IMG/VR virus record: IMGVR_UViG_3300010151_000136
Location: 1 to 25,883 of that record
Strand: one strand, 5' to 3'
DNA length: 25,883 nucleotides
From: a virus
The position numbers were made by a program, and so were the translations under genes. Under the pieces are notes generated by a model. It was not told the DNA's origin and ran no database searches. It saw nothing but the letters and a program-made list of their open reading frames with translations. This document shows, one piece after another, positions 8,364 to 17,041 of this stretch. Position 1 is the stretch's first letter, and each line of letters starts with the position of its first letter.

Positions 8364-10013
8364 TTAACCAACCTTCCTTTCTGTTCTTCTATCAACATTA
8401 TTATTTGCTGCTTCTTTTGGTAATCCCATATTTCTTTTTGGAGGGCCAACACTCATACTTGGTTTATCTCTAGTTTTTTTTTGGTCAGGTTGTGGAGCAC
8501 CTACACCTTTTCCTCCACCCAACATAGCCTGTTCTTGCATTTGTCCTAATTGACTTGCATCAATATCTGTTCCTGCATATGGGTCAGTTTCTAATTTTTT
8601 ACCTTCTTCTCCTTCCGGTACATCTTTAGGTTCAGGTGGTGGTTTTGAATATATGAAATTACCATCTTCATCCATATCTACTTCAAATCCTAAATTCTTA
8701 ATTTGTGTAGCAAGGTTAATTTCAATTTCTCTTCTTCTTAATTCAGCCACGTTATCTTCTTCTTCTGAACGAAGTAGCATAAGATTCCAATCCGATATAC
8801 CAAATTGCTTCATTAAATATGGGAAGAGGTATTGATTATAAACATTCTGTGCCATTTCTACACTTCTATTTGTTACAAGTATTTGCATACCTTCATTATT
8901 TAAACCACCACTTGTTGAAGAATCAGCCATAAAGATATTACTAACTCCGTAAAAAGCAGAAATTCTTGTTCTTAAATCTTCCTTTACATTAATATAATCC
9001 ATCTCTTTCATAGTATTCATAAACTGAATCCATTCTACTGAACCACGATTAGTGCCTTCTGTTTCAATACCCATGATTGGTATATAATGAGGGTCTTTCT
9101 CTAACTTCTCCTTTACACCTTTCCAATATTTAATAAGTGATTCCATGTTATTTGTTTGTACTGCAAGAATACCTCTTGGTGTTCTAGCCTTTGTATATGA
9201 AGTATTAATATAATTCTCCATAGCAATAAGTGTTGTAATATGAGTCCATAATGTTAAAATGGGAGGGAAACCATATAATCTACTTGGGTGATATTTACTC
9301 AAATGTATAACTTCACCTCTTGTAAAATATTGGTCTTCTCCATGTACTCTATTAGTATAATGTATTGGTTTTAATTTACTATTACATTCAGGACACCTAT
9401 TACTATAATCTGTATCATATACCTCTCTATGAGTTAAACAAGTAAAATGGGCTGTTCCTCTATCACCTTCTTCATCTACATCAATATACATTGTTAGGGG
9501 GTCGCCCCTATATATTTCTTTTATACGGTGAAGGGCTATTTCCCCCTCATTATCTATATAGTATTCTTTCACTATTATTAAATATGCATCATCAGCAATA
9601 TTTAAATCTGCTTCTATTTCTTTTAACACATCAATAAATTTTTGTTCAGACTGATTAATATATCCTTCAAAAAATTTCTCAGCATATTCTTTTTGTTTAA
9701 CAGATGGTGAAACTAAATTAAGAGAATCACAATTATTACAAGATTCTATAACTTTATCATATTTTGTTTTACAATCAACACATTGTTTAACGAATGCTTT
9801 TTCCCAAACATATCCTCTTCTGAAAATTTCAGTTTTTAATTGTGTAATACAAGTCCTAACAACAGTAGATTGATTCGCTACATTATATAATACTGGACCT
9901 AAAATATGTTGAGGGTGTCTTCTTTCCTGAATACCTAAATTGAAAACATCCTTATCTAATGGAACAGGAGTCCTTCTTTTAATAAATTTCTTTAAATAAT
10001 CTCTTACTCCCAT
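8364..10013 (-). CDS. Portal protein with zinc-ribbon-like insertions
   Basis: The portal forms the dodecameric ring at one head vertex through which DNA is packed and ejected. The 549-residue product from ATG 10013 has the length and layout of portal proteins: an N-terminal helix, a central domain with FTRGEVIHLSKYHP and YGFPPI (typical portal wing segment), a long alpha region, the TGG-like STSGGLNNEG loop, and a Pro/Gly-rich C-terminal tail. It follows the terminase with only the endonuclease fusion between. It carries two Cys clusters: C78-x2-C81 with C92-x2-C95, and C192-x2-H195 with C207-x2-C210, which look like zinc sites and are not usual in portals. A GTG fifteen bases upstream is an alternative start. 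Confidence 0.88.
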   Translation of the reverse strand: MGVRDYLKKFIKRRTPVPLDKDVFNLGIQERRHPQHILGPVLYNVANQSTVVRTCITQLKTEIFRRGYVWEKAFVKQCVDCKTKYDKVIESCNNCDSLNLVSPSVKQKEYAEKFFEGYINQSEQKFIDVLKEIEADLNIADDAYLIIVKEYYIDNEGEIALHRIKEIYRGDPLTMYIDVDEEGDRGTAHFTCLTHREVYDTDYSNRCPECNSKLKPIHYTNRVHGEDQYFTRGEVIHLSKYHPSRLYGFPPILTLWTHITTLIAMENYINTSYTKARTPRGILAVQTNNMESLIKYWKGVKEKLEKDPHYIPIMGIETEGTNRGSVEWIQFMNTMKEMDYINVKEDLRTRISAFYGVSNIFMADSSTSGGLNNEGMQILVTNRSVEMAQNVYNQYLFPYLMKQFGISDWNLMLLRSEEEDNVAELRRREIEINLATQIKNLGFEVDMDEDGNFIYSKPPPEPKDVPEGEEGKKLETDPYAGTDIDASQLGQMQEQAMLGGGKGVGAPQPDQKKTRDKPSMSVGPPKRNMGLPKEAANNNVDRRTERKVG

Positions 10014-10014
10014 A

Positions 10015-11394
10015 TTATTCAACCCCACTCTCTAATTTATCCATTAAACTCATTTTACAATTATCGTGATATTTAACTACAACTTCAGGGTCAATACCAT
10101 ATTTATCAAATTCTGTAGTATTCCTAGCATCCTTCCAATTTTCATATTTAATCAATTTAAAAATTTCACCGAGTCGTGGTTTAGCCCACTCTTCCCTCTT
10201 GTGTTGTTGTTTGATACGGATTGCCTCTAATAATAGTTTCCCTTGTGCTTTCTTCATTCTTAGATGAGTCATACACTTATTTAAGATGGTTGTAATATCT
10301 CCCTGACTGTAAAAATTGAGTCTATGTTGACTTCTATTATTCTCTCCTACTTTTTGGTCAAGATGTAATCTGCCACATTTTAACTCCTTTTCTAATTCCT
10401 GAAAGAATGCTCTACCTCTATCACCTGTTGCTATCATACCTATTCTTGGTGCGTATGATGAATCCATTGTGATATATCCATCTGAATCAATAAATCCTGC
10501 CACATAGGAATATAAGTCTTTCTTAATTATATCTCTAACTAAATAATAATCATTATTTACTTTGGTAGCCTTAATTTTTCTTAACATTTTTGAAATAGAT
10601 TGAGGCGTTGATATTTTATTATACGCTTTAGGTAGTCTTGAATGAATTTCATTAGAAGATAGGCCGGGATTATTAATAAGAATATTTTTAATATTATCTT
10701 CTATCATTTCCTTTTTAGATTTTCTTAGAGATTGATGATTAATTTGTTTAAGAATTTTCCTAAATTCTTTTTTACAAGTGGCTATGTTAATTGTATGAGA
10801 AGAATATTCAGAACCATAATCCATCCCTTTTCTTTCTAAATCACTTTCCCACATTTTACATAATAAATCAATTAATTGTTCTCTCGTTTTTCCATCTTTA
10901 ATAGAATATAATTTGTATATATTATCAGGTTTTAATGTCATTTTCTTTAAAGGAATTTGGTATGGTTTTATCCAATATATTGAATCTACACACTTTTGAA
11001 TATAATATTCATATGCTGTAATTAAATGGTCAATACCTTTGAGAATTTTATTTCTTGCATCACCCTTTAAATTTCTACGCATATTGCGTAATTCCTTTAC
11101 TAATTCAGGAATTTGTTTATCTGCTACTATTGGCTCCATAGGATATTTGTAAATGTAATCATTGGCTTCAGTTAAATTAATTTTTAAATTTTTAGAAATT
11201 GTCTTAAGAATATCTATTTCATTTCCATACTGCATATTAATCCAAGATGGAAATTCTTCTTTCTTAAATCCTACTGTTTGTATTACTTGTTGACGTTGAG
11301 TATTGAGAGCATCTGTTGTTTCTTTAATTTCATCTACCCTTTCTTGTAAATCATCTACATCTATTTCTTCATCTTCTTTACTAATTAATACCAT
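10015..11394 (-). CDS. Winged-helix/LAGLIDADG endonuclease fusion protein
   Basis: The 459-residue protein has three visible parts. Residues 1-140 are a charged, helical region with no recognised family. Residues about 229-286 form a winged-helix DNA-binding domain (NPGLSSNEIHSRLP then PQSISKMLRKIKA and a YYL wing). Residues 290-400 are a LAGLIDADG homing endonuclease domain with a single motif, VAGFIDSDGYIT (297-308), holding the likely catalytic Asp. With one motif, such enzymes usually act as dimers. The ATG at 11394 overlaps the terminase stop by 14 bases and follows GGGGGTGG. It is a stand-alone gene, not an intein: no splice-junction residues are seen and the neighbouring terminase is intact. 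It may promote its own spread or protect this locus from related viruses; the first part could be an older viral protein captured in a fusion. Confidence 0.8.
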   Translation of the reverse strand: MVLISKEDEEIDVDDLQERVDEIKETTDALNTQRQQVIQTVGFKKEEFPSWINMQYGNEIDILKTISKNLKINLTEANDYIYKYPMEPIVADKQIPELVKELRNMRRNLKGDARNKILKGIDHLITAYEYYIQKCVDSIYWIKPYQIPLKKMTLKPDNIYKLYSIKDGKTREQLIDLLCKMWESDLERKGMDYGSEYSSHTINIATCKKEFRKILKQINHQSLRKSKKEMIEDNIKNILINNPGLSSNEIHSRLPKAYNKISTPQSISKMLRKIKATKVNNDYYLVRDIIKKDLYSYVAGFIDSDGYITMDSSYAPRIGMIATGDRGRAFFQELEKELKCGRLHLDQKVGENNRSQHRLNFYSQGDITTILNKCMTHLRMKKAQGKLLLEAIRIKQQHKREEWAKPRLGEIFKLIKYENWKDARNTTEFDKYGIDPEVVVKYHDNCKMSLMDKLESGVE

Positions 11395-12796
11395 ATATAC
11401 CACCCCCTATGTTAGTCTGAGGGGATGTAGGGTTAAAAAGGCTACTGCCATCTATATCAATAAATGTATCTGAAAATTGTTTAGTTGCGTAATTTGCCAA
11501 TGCTAATGCAATCACTATATCATCATGCGCTCCTACACCTTCAATTTTACCATTAGCATTGATACCAAATGCACCTAATTCCTGTTCAATTAATTTAGTG
11601 ACAGCCCTTGATGTTTCATCTTTCATAGGTAAAATCAATTTATGATTATCAATATTCATTTGTAGATTTAGAATAATCTCTTCCTTTTTCTTTCTACTCA
11701 TTGTAAATTCTCTAACTGGGAAATCTGAAATGCTTTTCAATTCCATAGCGAAGGCTTTAGCGAATGTGTTAGTTTCTATCATTACAATTTCAGGTCTGTA
11801 TCGTCTACATAATTCCATGATGTGTTGTATGTGTTCTCTAAAGTCTAACCCTCTTGCTCTAAGCATATGCACTACTTGTTTATTCATGTCATCATCAACT
11901 TCAATAACCATCATTACTGTAAAGTCACCCTTTGCTGATATAGCAGGGTCATATCCAATATAGTATCTATAACCCTCCCTATGAGATGAATGAAGCCTCG
12001 CTTCTTTATCCTTACAAGCCTTGATGTGTTCAGGGTCAAAGAGCATTGTGTTAGTACTGATAGGTACACACATATATTCTCTTGTGAATTTCATTGAACC
12101 AATTTCCATCTTACGGGCTTCTAATTTTTCTAAGTTCCATCGAGAAGACCATAAGGCTTCTCCTGCTGGATTGATTGCAGGGTATCTATGAACATTGTAT
12201 GCAGGGTTCTCTTCTAACTGTGCAAATATGTCTGTATAGGTGAATGGAGTGCCTATCATGCGTAGAGAGGCTGTATGGTGTAGTGTAGGTATCATATCAC
12301 CCCAAAACCAATCAGTAACTCTTTGAATAGCAGCCATTGAGAATTCCTTTAGTGGGTCATCGACAATAATTTCTTGTGGGTGAAGCCCACGGATTTGAGT
12401 ACCAATAGAACGCTCTAATATTTCATTACCATTTGTTAATCTCATGGAGCCAACAGCCCAACCTTGACGGGGCTTAAATTGTTTTAACTGTGGTATATTT
12501 GTAAACATTCTATCAATGTCTTTCATATGAACCATTGTCTGTTTATGGTTGGAGGAAATGTAAAGCATTTGATAAGGTGGTTCTTGAAAACATAATTGGT
12601 ATACTGCCCAAGCGTGAAAGAAAACTGATTTTCCGTGGTCCCTTGAACAGATAATTACTGTACGGTCTGTATTATAAACTTGTTCTAACCATTCTTTGTG
12701 AAAATCTGCTAATTCATAACCGAGAATTTTAGTAAAGAAATATGGGAAATTTCCTTTGGACATTTCCAAGTCCATTTCAGTTAATAAATCTTGCAT
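11381..12796 (-). CDS. terL: Terminase large subunit
   Basis: This is the motor and nuclease that packs viral DNA into the prohead. The ATPase half shows a Walker A-like CSRDHGKS (50-57), a Walker B hydrophobic strand ending in Asp-Asp (EIIVDD, 142-147) and a coupling motif near MIGTPF (180-185). The C-terminal RNase H-like nuclease half shows YIGYDPAIS with D283, VMIETN with E341, and GAHDDIVIA with D425/D426, the three acidic metal ligands. Length (471 residues) is normal and the protein looks complete. ATG 12796 follows AAGGTGA, which overlaps the preceding gene's stop. It is followed by the endonuclease fusion and the portal. A zinc protein at 20523-21185 is a candidate small subunit. Confidence 0.95.
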   Translation of the reverse strand: MQDLLTEMDLEMSKGNFPYFFTKILGYELADFHKEWLEQVYNTDRTVIICSRDHGKSVFFHAWAVYQLCFQEPPYQMLYISSNHKQTMVHMKDIDRMFTNIPQLKQFKPRQGWAVGSMRLTNGNEILERSIGTQIRGLHPQEIIVDDPLKEFSMAAIQRVTDWFWGDMIPTLHHTASLRMIGTPFTYTDIFAQLEENPAYNVHRYPAINPAGEALWSSRWNLEKLEARKMEIGSMKFTREYMCVPISTNTMLFDPEHIKACKDKEARLHSSHREGYRYYIGYDPAISAKGDFTVMMVIEVDDDMNKQVVHMLRARGLDFREHIQHIMELCRRYRPEIVMIETNTFAKAFAMELKSISDFPVREFTMSRKKKEEIILNLQMNIDNHKLILPMKDETSRAVTKLIEQELGAFGINANGKIEGVGAHDDIVIALALANYATKQFSDTFIDIDGSSLFNPTSPQTNIGGGIYGIN

Positions 12797-12800
12797 ATTT

Positions 12801-13073
12801 TCACCTTAATTTATAATATGTAGTTGTAGTACCTAATGTTTTTACTAGTCTTTTTTCATATTTAGAATGCTTTGACATATAAACTTTAACTTTATTATCT
12901 GTTGGAACATTTGAATATGCAGGGTATCTTCTTGTTTCATCTTGTTTTATCTTATCTATTAACTCATATACATCTACTATTATATCTCTCGACGTTCTTT
13001 CTTTTCCATCAGCCATTACTCTTTCAATAAATTCTTCAGTATTTTTAAATTTAATAACATCTTCCCAACTCAT
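12801..13073 (-). CDS. Small W-motif protein, possible winged helix
   Basis: The 90-residue product starts at ATG 13073 with MSWEDVIK, the shared N-terminal signature of this virus block. An upstream in-frame reading is rejected because the signature and the start context fix the start here. The remainder has three predicted helices and a C-terminal TTTYYKL strand, which together look like a small winged-helix fold (recognition helix around PTDNKVKVYMSKH). DNA binding is therefore possible, with low confidence. It directly precedes the terminase gene; the terminase ribosome site overlaps its stop codon. Confidence 0.75.
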   Translation of the reverse strand: MSWEDVIKFKNTEEFIERVMADGKERTSRDIIVDVYELIDKIKQDETRRYPAYSNVPTDNKVKVYMSKHSKYEKRLVKTLGTTTTYYKLR

Positions 13074-13074
13074 A

Positions 13075-13179
13075 TTATTCACCTTTCCCCACTCTACATT
13101 CAGTACACCAATCAGAAGGATTATCACTTCTCTTTTTACATGGTATTAATGAAATTAATTCTTTGACAATATCACACAT
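13075..13179 (-). CDS. Mini-protein (34 residues) with Cys pairs
   Basis: A 34-codon open frame overlaps the end of the preceding surface-protein gene by eight bases (shared GATGTGTGAT) and ends two bases before the next ATG. It contains C2, C14, and a WCTEC pair (C25, C28), which could bind zinc. It fills exactly the space between two real genes, and overlapping junctions of this kind are the rule in this operon. No family is recognised. It might be non-coding. Confidence 0.45.
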   Translation of the reverse strand: MCDIVKELISLIPCKKRSDNPSDWCTECRVGKGE

Positions 13180-13927
13180 CTTCTTCACCTTCTATATAGA
13201 CACCCATCCATGTTACTTCAGTAATCATTTCACCATCTTCATCAATTAAATAGGCGTATATATCATATCTACTTTCAGTAAAATTACCCAATGTCATATT
13301 GCGATAACCAATATCACCATTATAAACACTGTAATAATCAATAGAGAAATTGACAGGTTCTCCACCACTACTATTATTTTCATATGCTAAAAATTGTACT
13401 TCAACATCCTCAGTTTCTTCACAATCTAAATCTACATCATATTCAAATTTAAGTTCAGTATTATTATTCTGATATTCTAAATATCTATCATAAAAGAATG
13501 GTTCGCATTCTACCTCTTCTTCCTCATATTCACAAGAACCATCATCATAATTTGCATACTCATCATAATTTAAAGCATCATAATCTGTACAACCATAATA
13601 ATATTCTTCTTCTTGATATTCTTCTTGATATTTTTCTTCCCACATCCATTCATCATCACCATCACCAGCAGGAGTTAAATCAATAAATCCTCCTAATTCT
13701 AATCCACTTGTAGCAAGAAGTAAAAGAATAGGAATAAGAGCAGTAAGTAATTTATGTGTTGCTTTAGCAGCAACAGTAGCCTTCTCAATAGCAGTAGTAT
13801 TTTCTTGTAAATTGGATTGATTAAGTTTTCCATCATCTAGTAAATCTTCTATAATGTCTGCTTTATCTCTACCTGTTAACTCAGCAATTTCATCTGCACT
13901 ATCTAATGCTTCTTTAATATCGCTCAT
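13172..13927 (-). CDS. Membrane-anchored acidic surface protein with Cys/Asp repeat
   Basis: The 251-residue protein has a charged, probably cytoplasmic or intravirion N-terminus (1-58) and one hydrophobic membrane segment (about 59-82). An extremely acidic Tyr/Glu stretch (93-111) follows, then a single Cys/Asp repeat, GCTDYDALNYDEYANYDDG and onward (112-134). The GCTD...NY...DDGSC pattern is known from many secreted proteins of Bacteroidetes and marine archaea and is thought to bind calcium. Residues 142-245 alternate beta strands in an Ig-like pattern with several N-x-S/T sites, suggesting a glycosylated outer domain. Its start has one of the strongest ribosome sites in the window (AAGGAGGT). 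A role on the host or virion surface, for example attachment or superinfection exclusion, is inference. Confidence 0.8.
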   Translation of the reverse strand: MSDIKEALDSADEIAELTGRDKADIIEDLLDDGKLNQSNLQENTTAIEKATVAAKATHKLLTALIPILLLLATSGLELGGFIDLTPAGDGDDEWMWEEKYQEEYQEEEYYYGCTDYDALNYDEYANYDDGSCEYEEEEVECEPFFYDRYLEYQNNNTELKFEYDVDLDCEETEDVEVQFLAYENNSSGGEPVNFSIDYYSVYNGDIGYRNMTLGNFTESRYDIYAYLIDEDGEMITEVTWMGVYIEGEEDV

Positions 13928-13931
13928 AATT

Positions 13932-14516
13932 TTACCTCCTTAGTGTATTAAACCATTTTTCTAATTTTTCGATTGGTTGATAAACATACCACGTTTTACC
14001 GGTATCATCTAATCTATCCAAAGTCCAAGATGGTAGCCCTCTATGATTTTTATGAAAATCAGGTTCTGAATTATAAAATTCGCTATGTGTTATACCTCTA
14101 TTTAATGTGATAAGAAAGGGTCTATTAGTAGCCATAGATTTTGCTAATCCATTTCTTAATTTAGCCAATGTTGGATATACACCAAGTTTTCTAAAGTTAG
14201 GAATATCATCAGATGCAGTTAGACTTGTTCCTGATAAAGTATATGCTCCCCCATCTACTACCAAATCTTGATATTCTCCAGTGCCACAATAACCTATTAC
14301 TTTTCCTACCAAATCAGGTCTTTCTTTCCCATCAATAATTACTTTTGTAATTCTTGCAAAAAAATATTGTAGATTTGTTGAATCTTTAAATGTAACTGTT
14401 TCTTTAGTATTTCTTCTATTTCGCCTATAACCCCAATCATTTTCTATCATATTTAAAACAGTTTCTTCATCTATTGGACCATGAGTGCTAAATTTTAAAT
14501 CACCTTTCTTTATCAT
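13932..14516 (-). CDS. Unknown 194-residue protein, possibly acetyltransferase-like
   Basis: The ATG overlaps the previous stop (ATGA). The protein alternates strands and helices: an N-terminal helix, strands around YFFARI, LVGKVIGYCG and LVVDGGAYTLSG, a helix LAKLRNGLAKSMA, and a strand RPFLITL. This order is loosely like the GNAT acetyltransferase fold, but the signature acetyl-CoA loop (Q/R-x-x-G-x-G/A) is not clear, so the function is uncertain. If correct, it could modify a viral or host protein. It lies between an 842-residue unknown and the membrane-anchored surface protein. Confidence 0.6.
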   Translation of the reverse strand: MIKKGDLKFSTHGPIDEETVLNMIENDWGYRRNRRNTKETVTFKDSTNLQYFFARITKVIIDGKERPDLVGKVIGYCGTGEYQDLVVDGGAYTLSGTSLTASDDIPNFRKLGVYPTLAKLRNGLAKSMATNRPFLITLNRGITHSEFYNSEPDFHKNHRGLPSWTLDRLDDTGKTWYVYQPIEKLEKWFNTLRR

Positions 14517-17041
14517 CTAAATAGCCCCTTAATTTTATAAACAAGTTCGCTCGAAATACCATTTTCTACAGCAATAGTATTAAATGATGATTGAGAATTT
14601 ACAATATTGTATATATCTACACCATAAATATCTATATCATCTTCCTTCTTAATTTTGTTAATTACATATGATAAATTATCTATATCATCAATATCCATAT
14701 TAGAAATATAGATTTTTTTATTATTCATTTTTCTTATAATATCAGTTGCTTCTAACATAGCATGAGTAATTGGTCCTGCTAATTTTTTCCCACTACTCTT
14801 TAACATTCCTACAAGAGCATCGTGTTTTGTTCTTAACTTACCTCTTTGCCCCATATTTTCTTCTACATAGGTTACATATTCACGAGATTCTAACAACCCT
14901 AACAAATTATCTAATTTATAATTATTCTCCTTTTGAATTTTATTCCATTCGGGTAATGATTTACCACTCCATCTTTTCTCTTTAACGGTTTCAGGATTTT
15001 TAAAAGAATCCATAGCAATTTCATATAGAGAATCACCAAATATTGCAGTAACTTCTTCTATAATATCTTGTAGTGGAGTTTCTTCTTCAGATTCAATTGC
15101 GACACCCTGCCAAAAATTAATATAAGATTCTAGTCCTCTTTGAAATAAATTAACTAAATCTGCATCATAATATAATTCATCCGGTCTTCTTATCGCTTTC
15201 ATAAAATCAATTACATTTTGATAATCTGCAGAATCAATAAGAGGTTCGATACCTCTATTTATAGTTTTTCGAGCCTGTGCAGTTTTACTACCTGATAAAA
15301 TTTTAGGAAATTCTTTAAATTCATCTGATTCATAAAATTCTGGTACATCATCTAAAAATACATATTTTCCTGATAGTGGTTCAATATAATATTCAGTGAT
15401 TAATTGTAATATTTCATCTAAATCATTCATTCGGTCAACATCTTTTTGAGTCATTTTTGTAGGTAATGGTATTGATGTTCCACCTTGATTTAAAGAAGGA
15501 GATTTAGATGCTCCCCTTGCTGTTCTAACTTTAGTTAAAATCGGAATTGAACCTGATGTAATTTTTAATATTTCGCCTAGTTTTTTAAAGAATTTTCTTG
15601 TATTAGTATTAACAAAATTAACTGCTTCTCTATAAGCCCCTTCTTGTGTAAAATTTTCTACACGTATATTGCCGTTATAGTCAATATATTCTACATCTAT
15701 ACTGATATATGCTCTATCTAATACATCTATACTGATACTTTCTCCTATTACGGGCATATAATAATGACCCTCAATAATTAACGCTTGTGATTTTTTATAA
15801 TTATCTAAAAATGTATCAATTTCCCCATCTAATATACTTTCAATAGTTTCTAAAAGAGGTCCAGCAGTATAATTAAAATTTTCTTTAATTTGTTCTTTGG
15901 CCTTTTCGATTACATTATCAGTATAATCTTCATTAATTTTATTATTTTCAATTAATAGTAAAAATATTGGGTCCATTTTAACGATTTCTTTTTTAAATTT
16001 TCTTTCTGCTTCTTCAATATCATCTACTAAATCATCTGCTGCTGTTGGGTCAAAAGAACCACCTACTCCCGCTACTACTCCCTCTTCAGGAAAATCTCTT
16101 TCCTCTCTTACTGTGTCCAATATTTTTCCTGCTGCTTTACTTTGAGTTTCATATGCTTCTAATGATTTAGGTAATTGTTTCCCAATTGATTTTAAGAATT
16201 CATATACTAATCTATTAATTTTTGATTCTTCTACTAATTCTTTATTTTCAACCGCCGCTAATTGTAAAACATAATTAGGTAATTTAATATCTCTCATCGC
16301 TTCAGATAATTCTTTTACTGTTTCTGTTCTTGTATCAAATTGTTCAATGAAAGGTATAATATTTTCTAAAAAGGGACCGATATTATCAAAGTATTCAGCA
16401 AGTTTCTCAAAAGATTCATGTATACCATGCCAATATTTATAATATCCATCTCTTTCATTTGTACTTAGAGCATTTACGTTAACCAAAGTTCTTTCAATTT
16501 CTTTTAATGCTTCAAATTCTGATTTTGTATGTGTATATGCTTCAGGTTCTTCTTGTTCTAATATTGATAGTAATTTATTTATTACTTCTAATTCATCTTC
16601 TGTGAAAGGCTCATCGCCAGCAGGATTAGGTGCATTAGTTTTAGCATCATTTAAAAGTTCTATTAATTGTTCTTTCTTATTTATTGCTGCAACTGATAAT
16701 AATACATTCTCTATTGGTGTTTCTTTGATTTTATTAATGGTTTTATCAACGATAACGAATTTATTTCCACCACTTATTAAATCTCCCATCGGTGATTTAT
16801 GGATAGCAAAATTAGATGCTACTCCTATATGTGGATTAAAAATTTCACTCCTATCTGTTAATGTTTCATTTCTCGCTCTTAAGTATTTAATAAAATCTCT
16901 CCTTTTAATATCTACTTCTTCATTAACATTTGCTAATACAGCATCTATTGTTTTTGCCTTTGGTTCTCTTGGAGGTTCTGCACCATAATTTCTAGCAACA
17001 AGAGAATCAACAATATTTTGAACCTTTTCACTTAATTTCAT
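14513..17041 (-). CDS. Very large unknown helical protein (842 residues)
   Basis: I do not recognise this protein. It starts at ATG 17041 in an ATGA overlap with the preceding gene. The sequence is rich in Lys, Glu, Ile and Asn and predicted mostly helical, with a Gly/Pro hinge near GVVAGVGGSFDP (about 335), a more beta-rich block near 430-460 (HYYMPVIGESISIDV), a basic Ser/Pro linker around 505-525, and a helix-turn-helix-like end (NTIAVENGISSELVYKIK). It does not carry the W-motif. Together with the next upstream gene it makes up more than 1,500 codons of unassigned protein just before the terminase, so a tail or ejected internal protein is possible. That is inference. Confidence 0.75.
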   Translation of the reverse strand: MKLSEKVQNIVDSLVARNYGAEPPREPKAKTIDAVLANVNEEVDIKRRDFIKYLRARNETLTDRSEIFNPHIGVASNFAIHKSPMGDLISGGNKFVIVDKTINKIKETPIENVLLSVAAINKKEQLIELLNDAKTNAPNPAGDEPFTEDELEVINKLLSILEQEEPEAYTHTKSEFEALKEIERTLVNVNALSTNERDGYYKYWHGIHESFEKLAEYFDNIGPFLENIIPFIEQFDTRTETVKELSEAMRDIKLPNYVLQLAAVENKELVEESKINRLVYEFLKSIGKQLPKSLEAYETQSKAAGKILDTVREERDFPEEGVVAGVGGSFDPTAADDLVDDIEEAERKFKKEIVKMDPIFLLLIENNKINEDYTDNVIEKAKEQIKENFNYTAGPLLETIESILDGEIDTFLDNYKKSQALIIEGHYYMPVIGESISIDVLDRAYISIDVEYIDYNGNIRVENFTQEGAYREAVNFVNTNTRKFFKKLGEILKITSGSIPILTKVRTARGASKSPSLNQGGTSIPLPTKMTQKDVDRMNDLDEILQLITEYYIEPLSGKYVFLDDVPEFYESDEFKEFPKILSGSKTAQARKTINRGIEPLIDSADYQNVIDFMKAIRRPDELYYDADLVNLFQRGLESYINFWQGVAIESEEETPLQDIIEEVTAIFGDSLYEIAMDSFKNPETVKEKRWSGKSLPEWNKIQKENNYKLDNLLGLLESREYVTYVEENMGQRGKLRTKHDALVGMLKSSGKKLAGPITHAMLEATDIIRKMNNKKIYISNMDIDDIDNLSYVINKIKKEDDIDIYGVDIYNIVNSQSSFNTIAVENGISSELVYKIKGLFR

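Noticed and set aside
10015-12796. Intein in the large terminase
   Set aside because: The LAGLIDADG domain is in a separate downstream frame; the terminase has all ATPase and nuclease motifs in one unbroken frame and no splice-junction residues are seen.
13498-13686. His-rich plus-strand frame
   Set aside because: It lies opposite the acidic Asp/Glu/Tyr part of the surface protein; the His run is the reverse reading of GAT/GAA-type codons.
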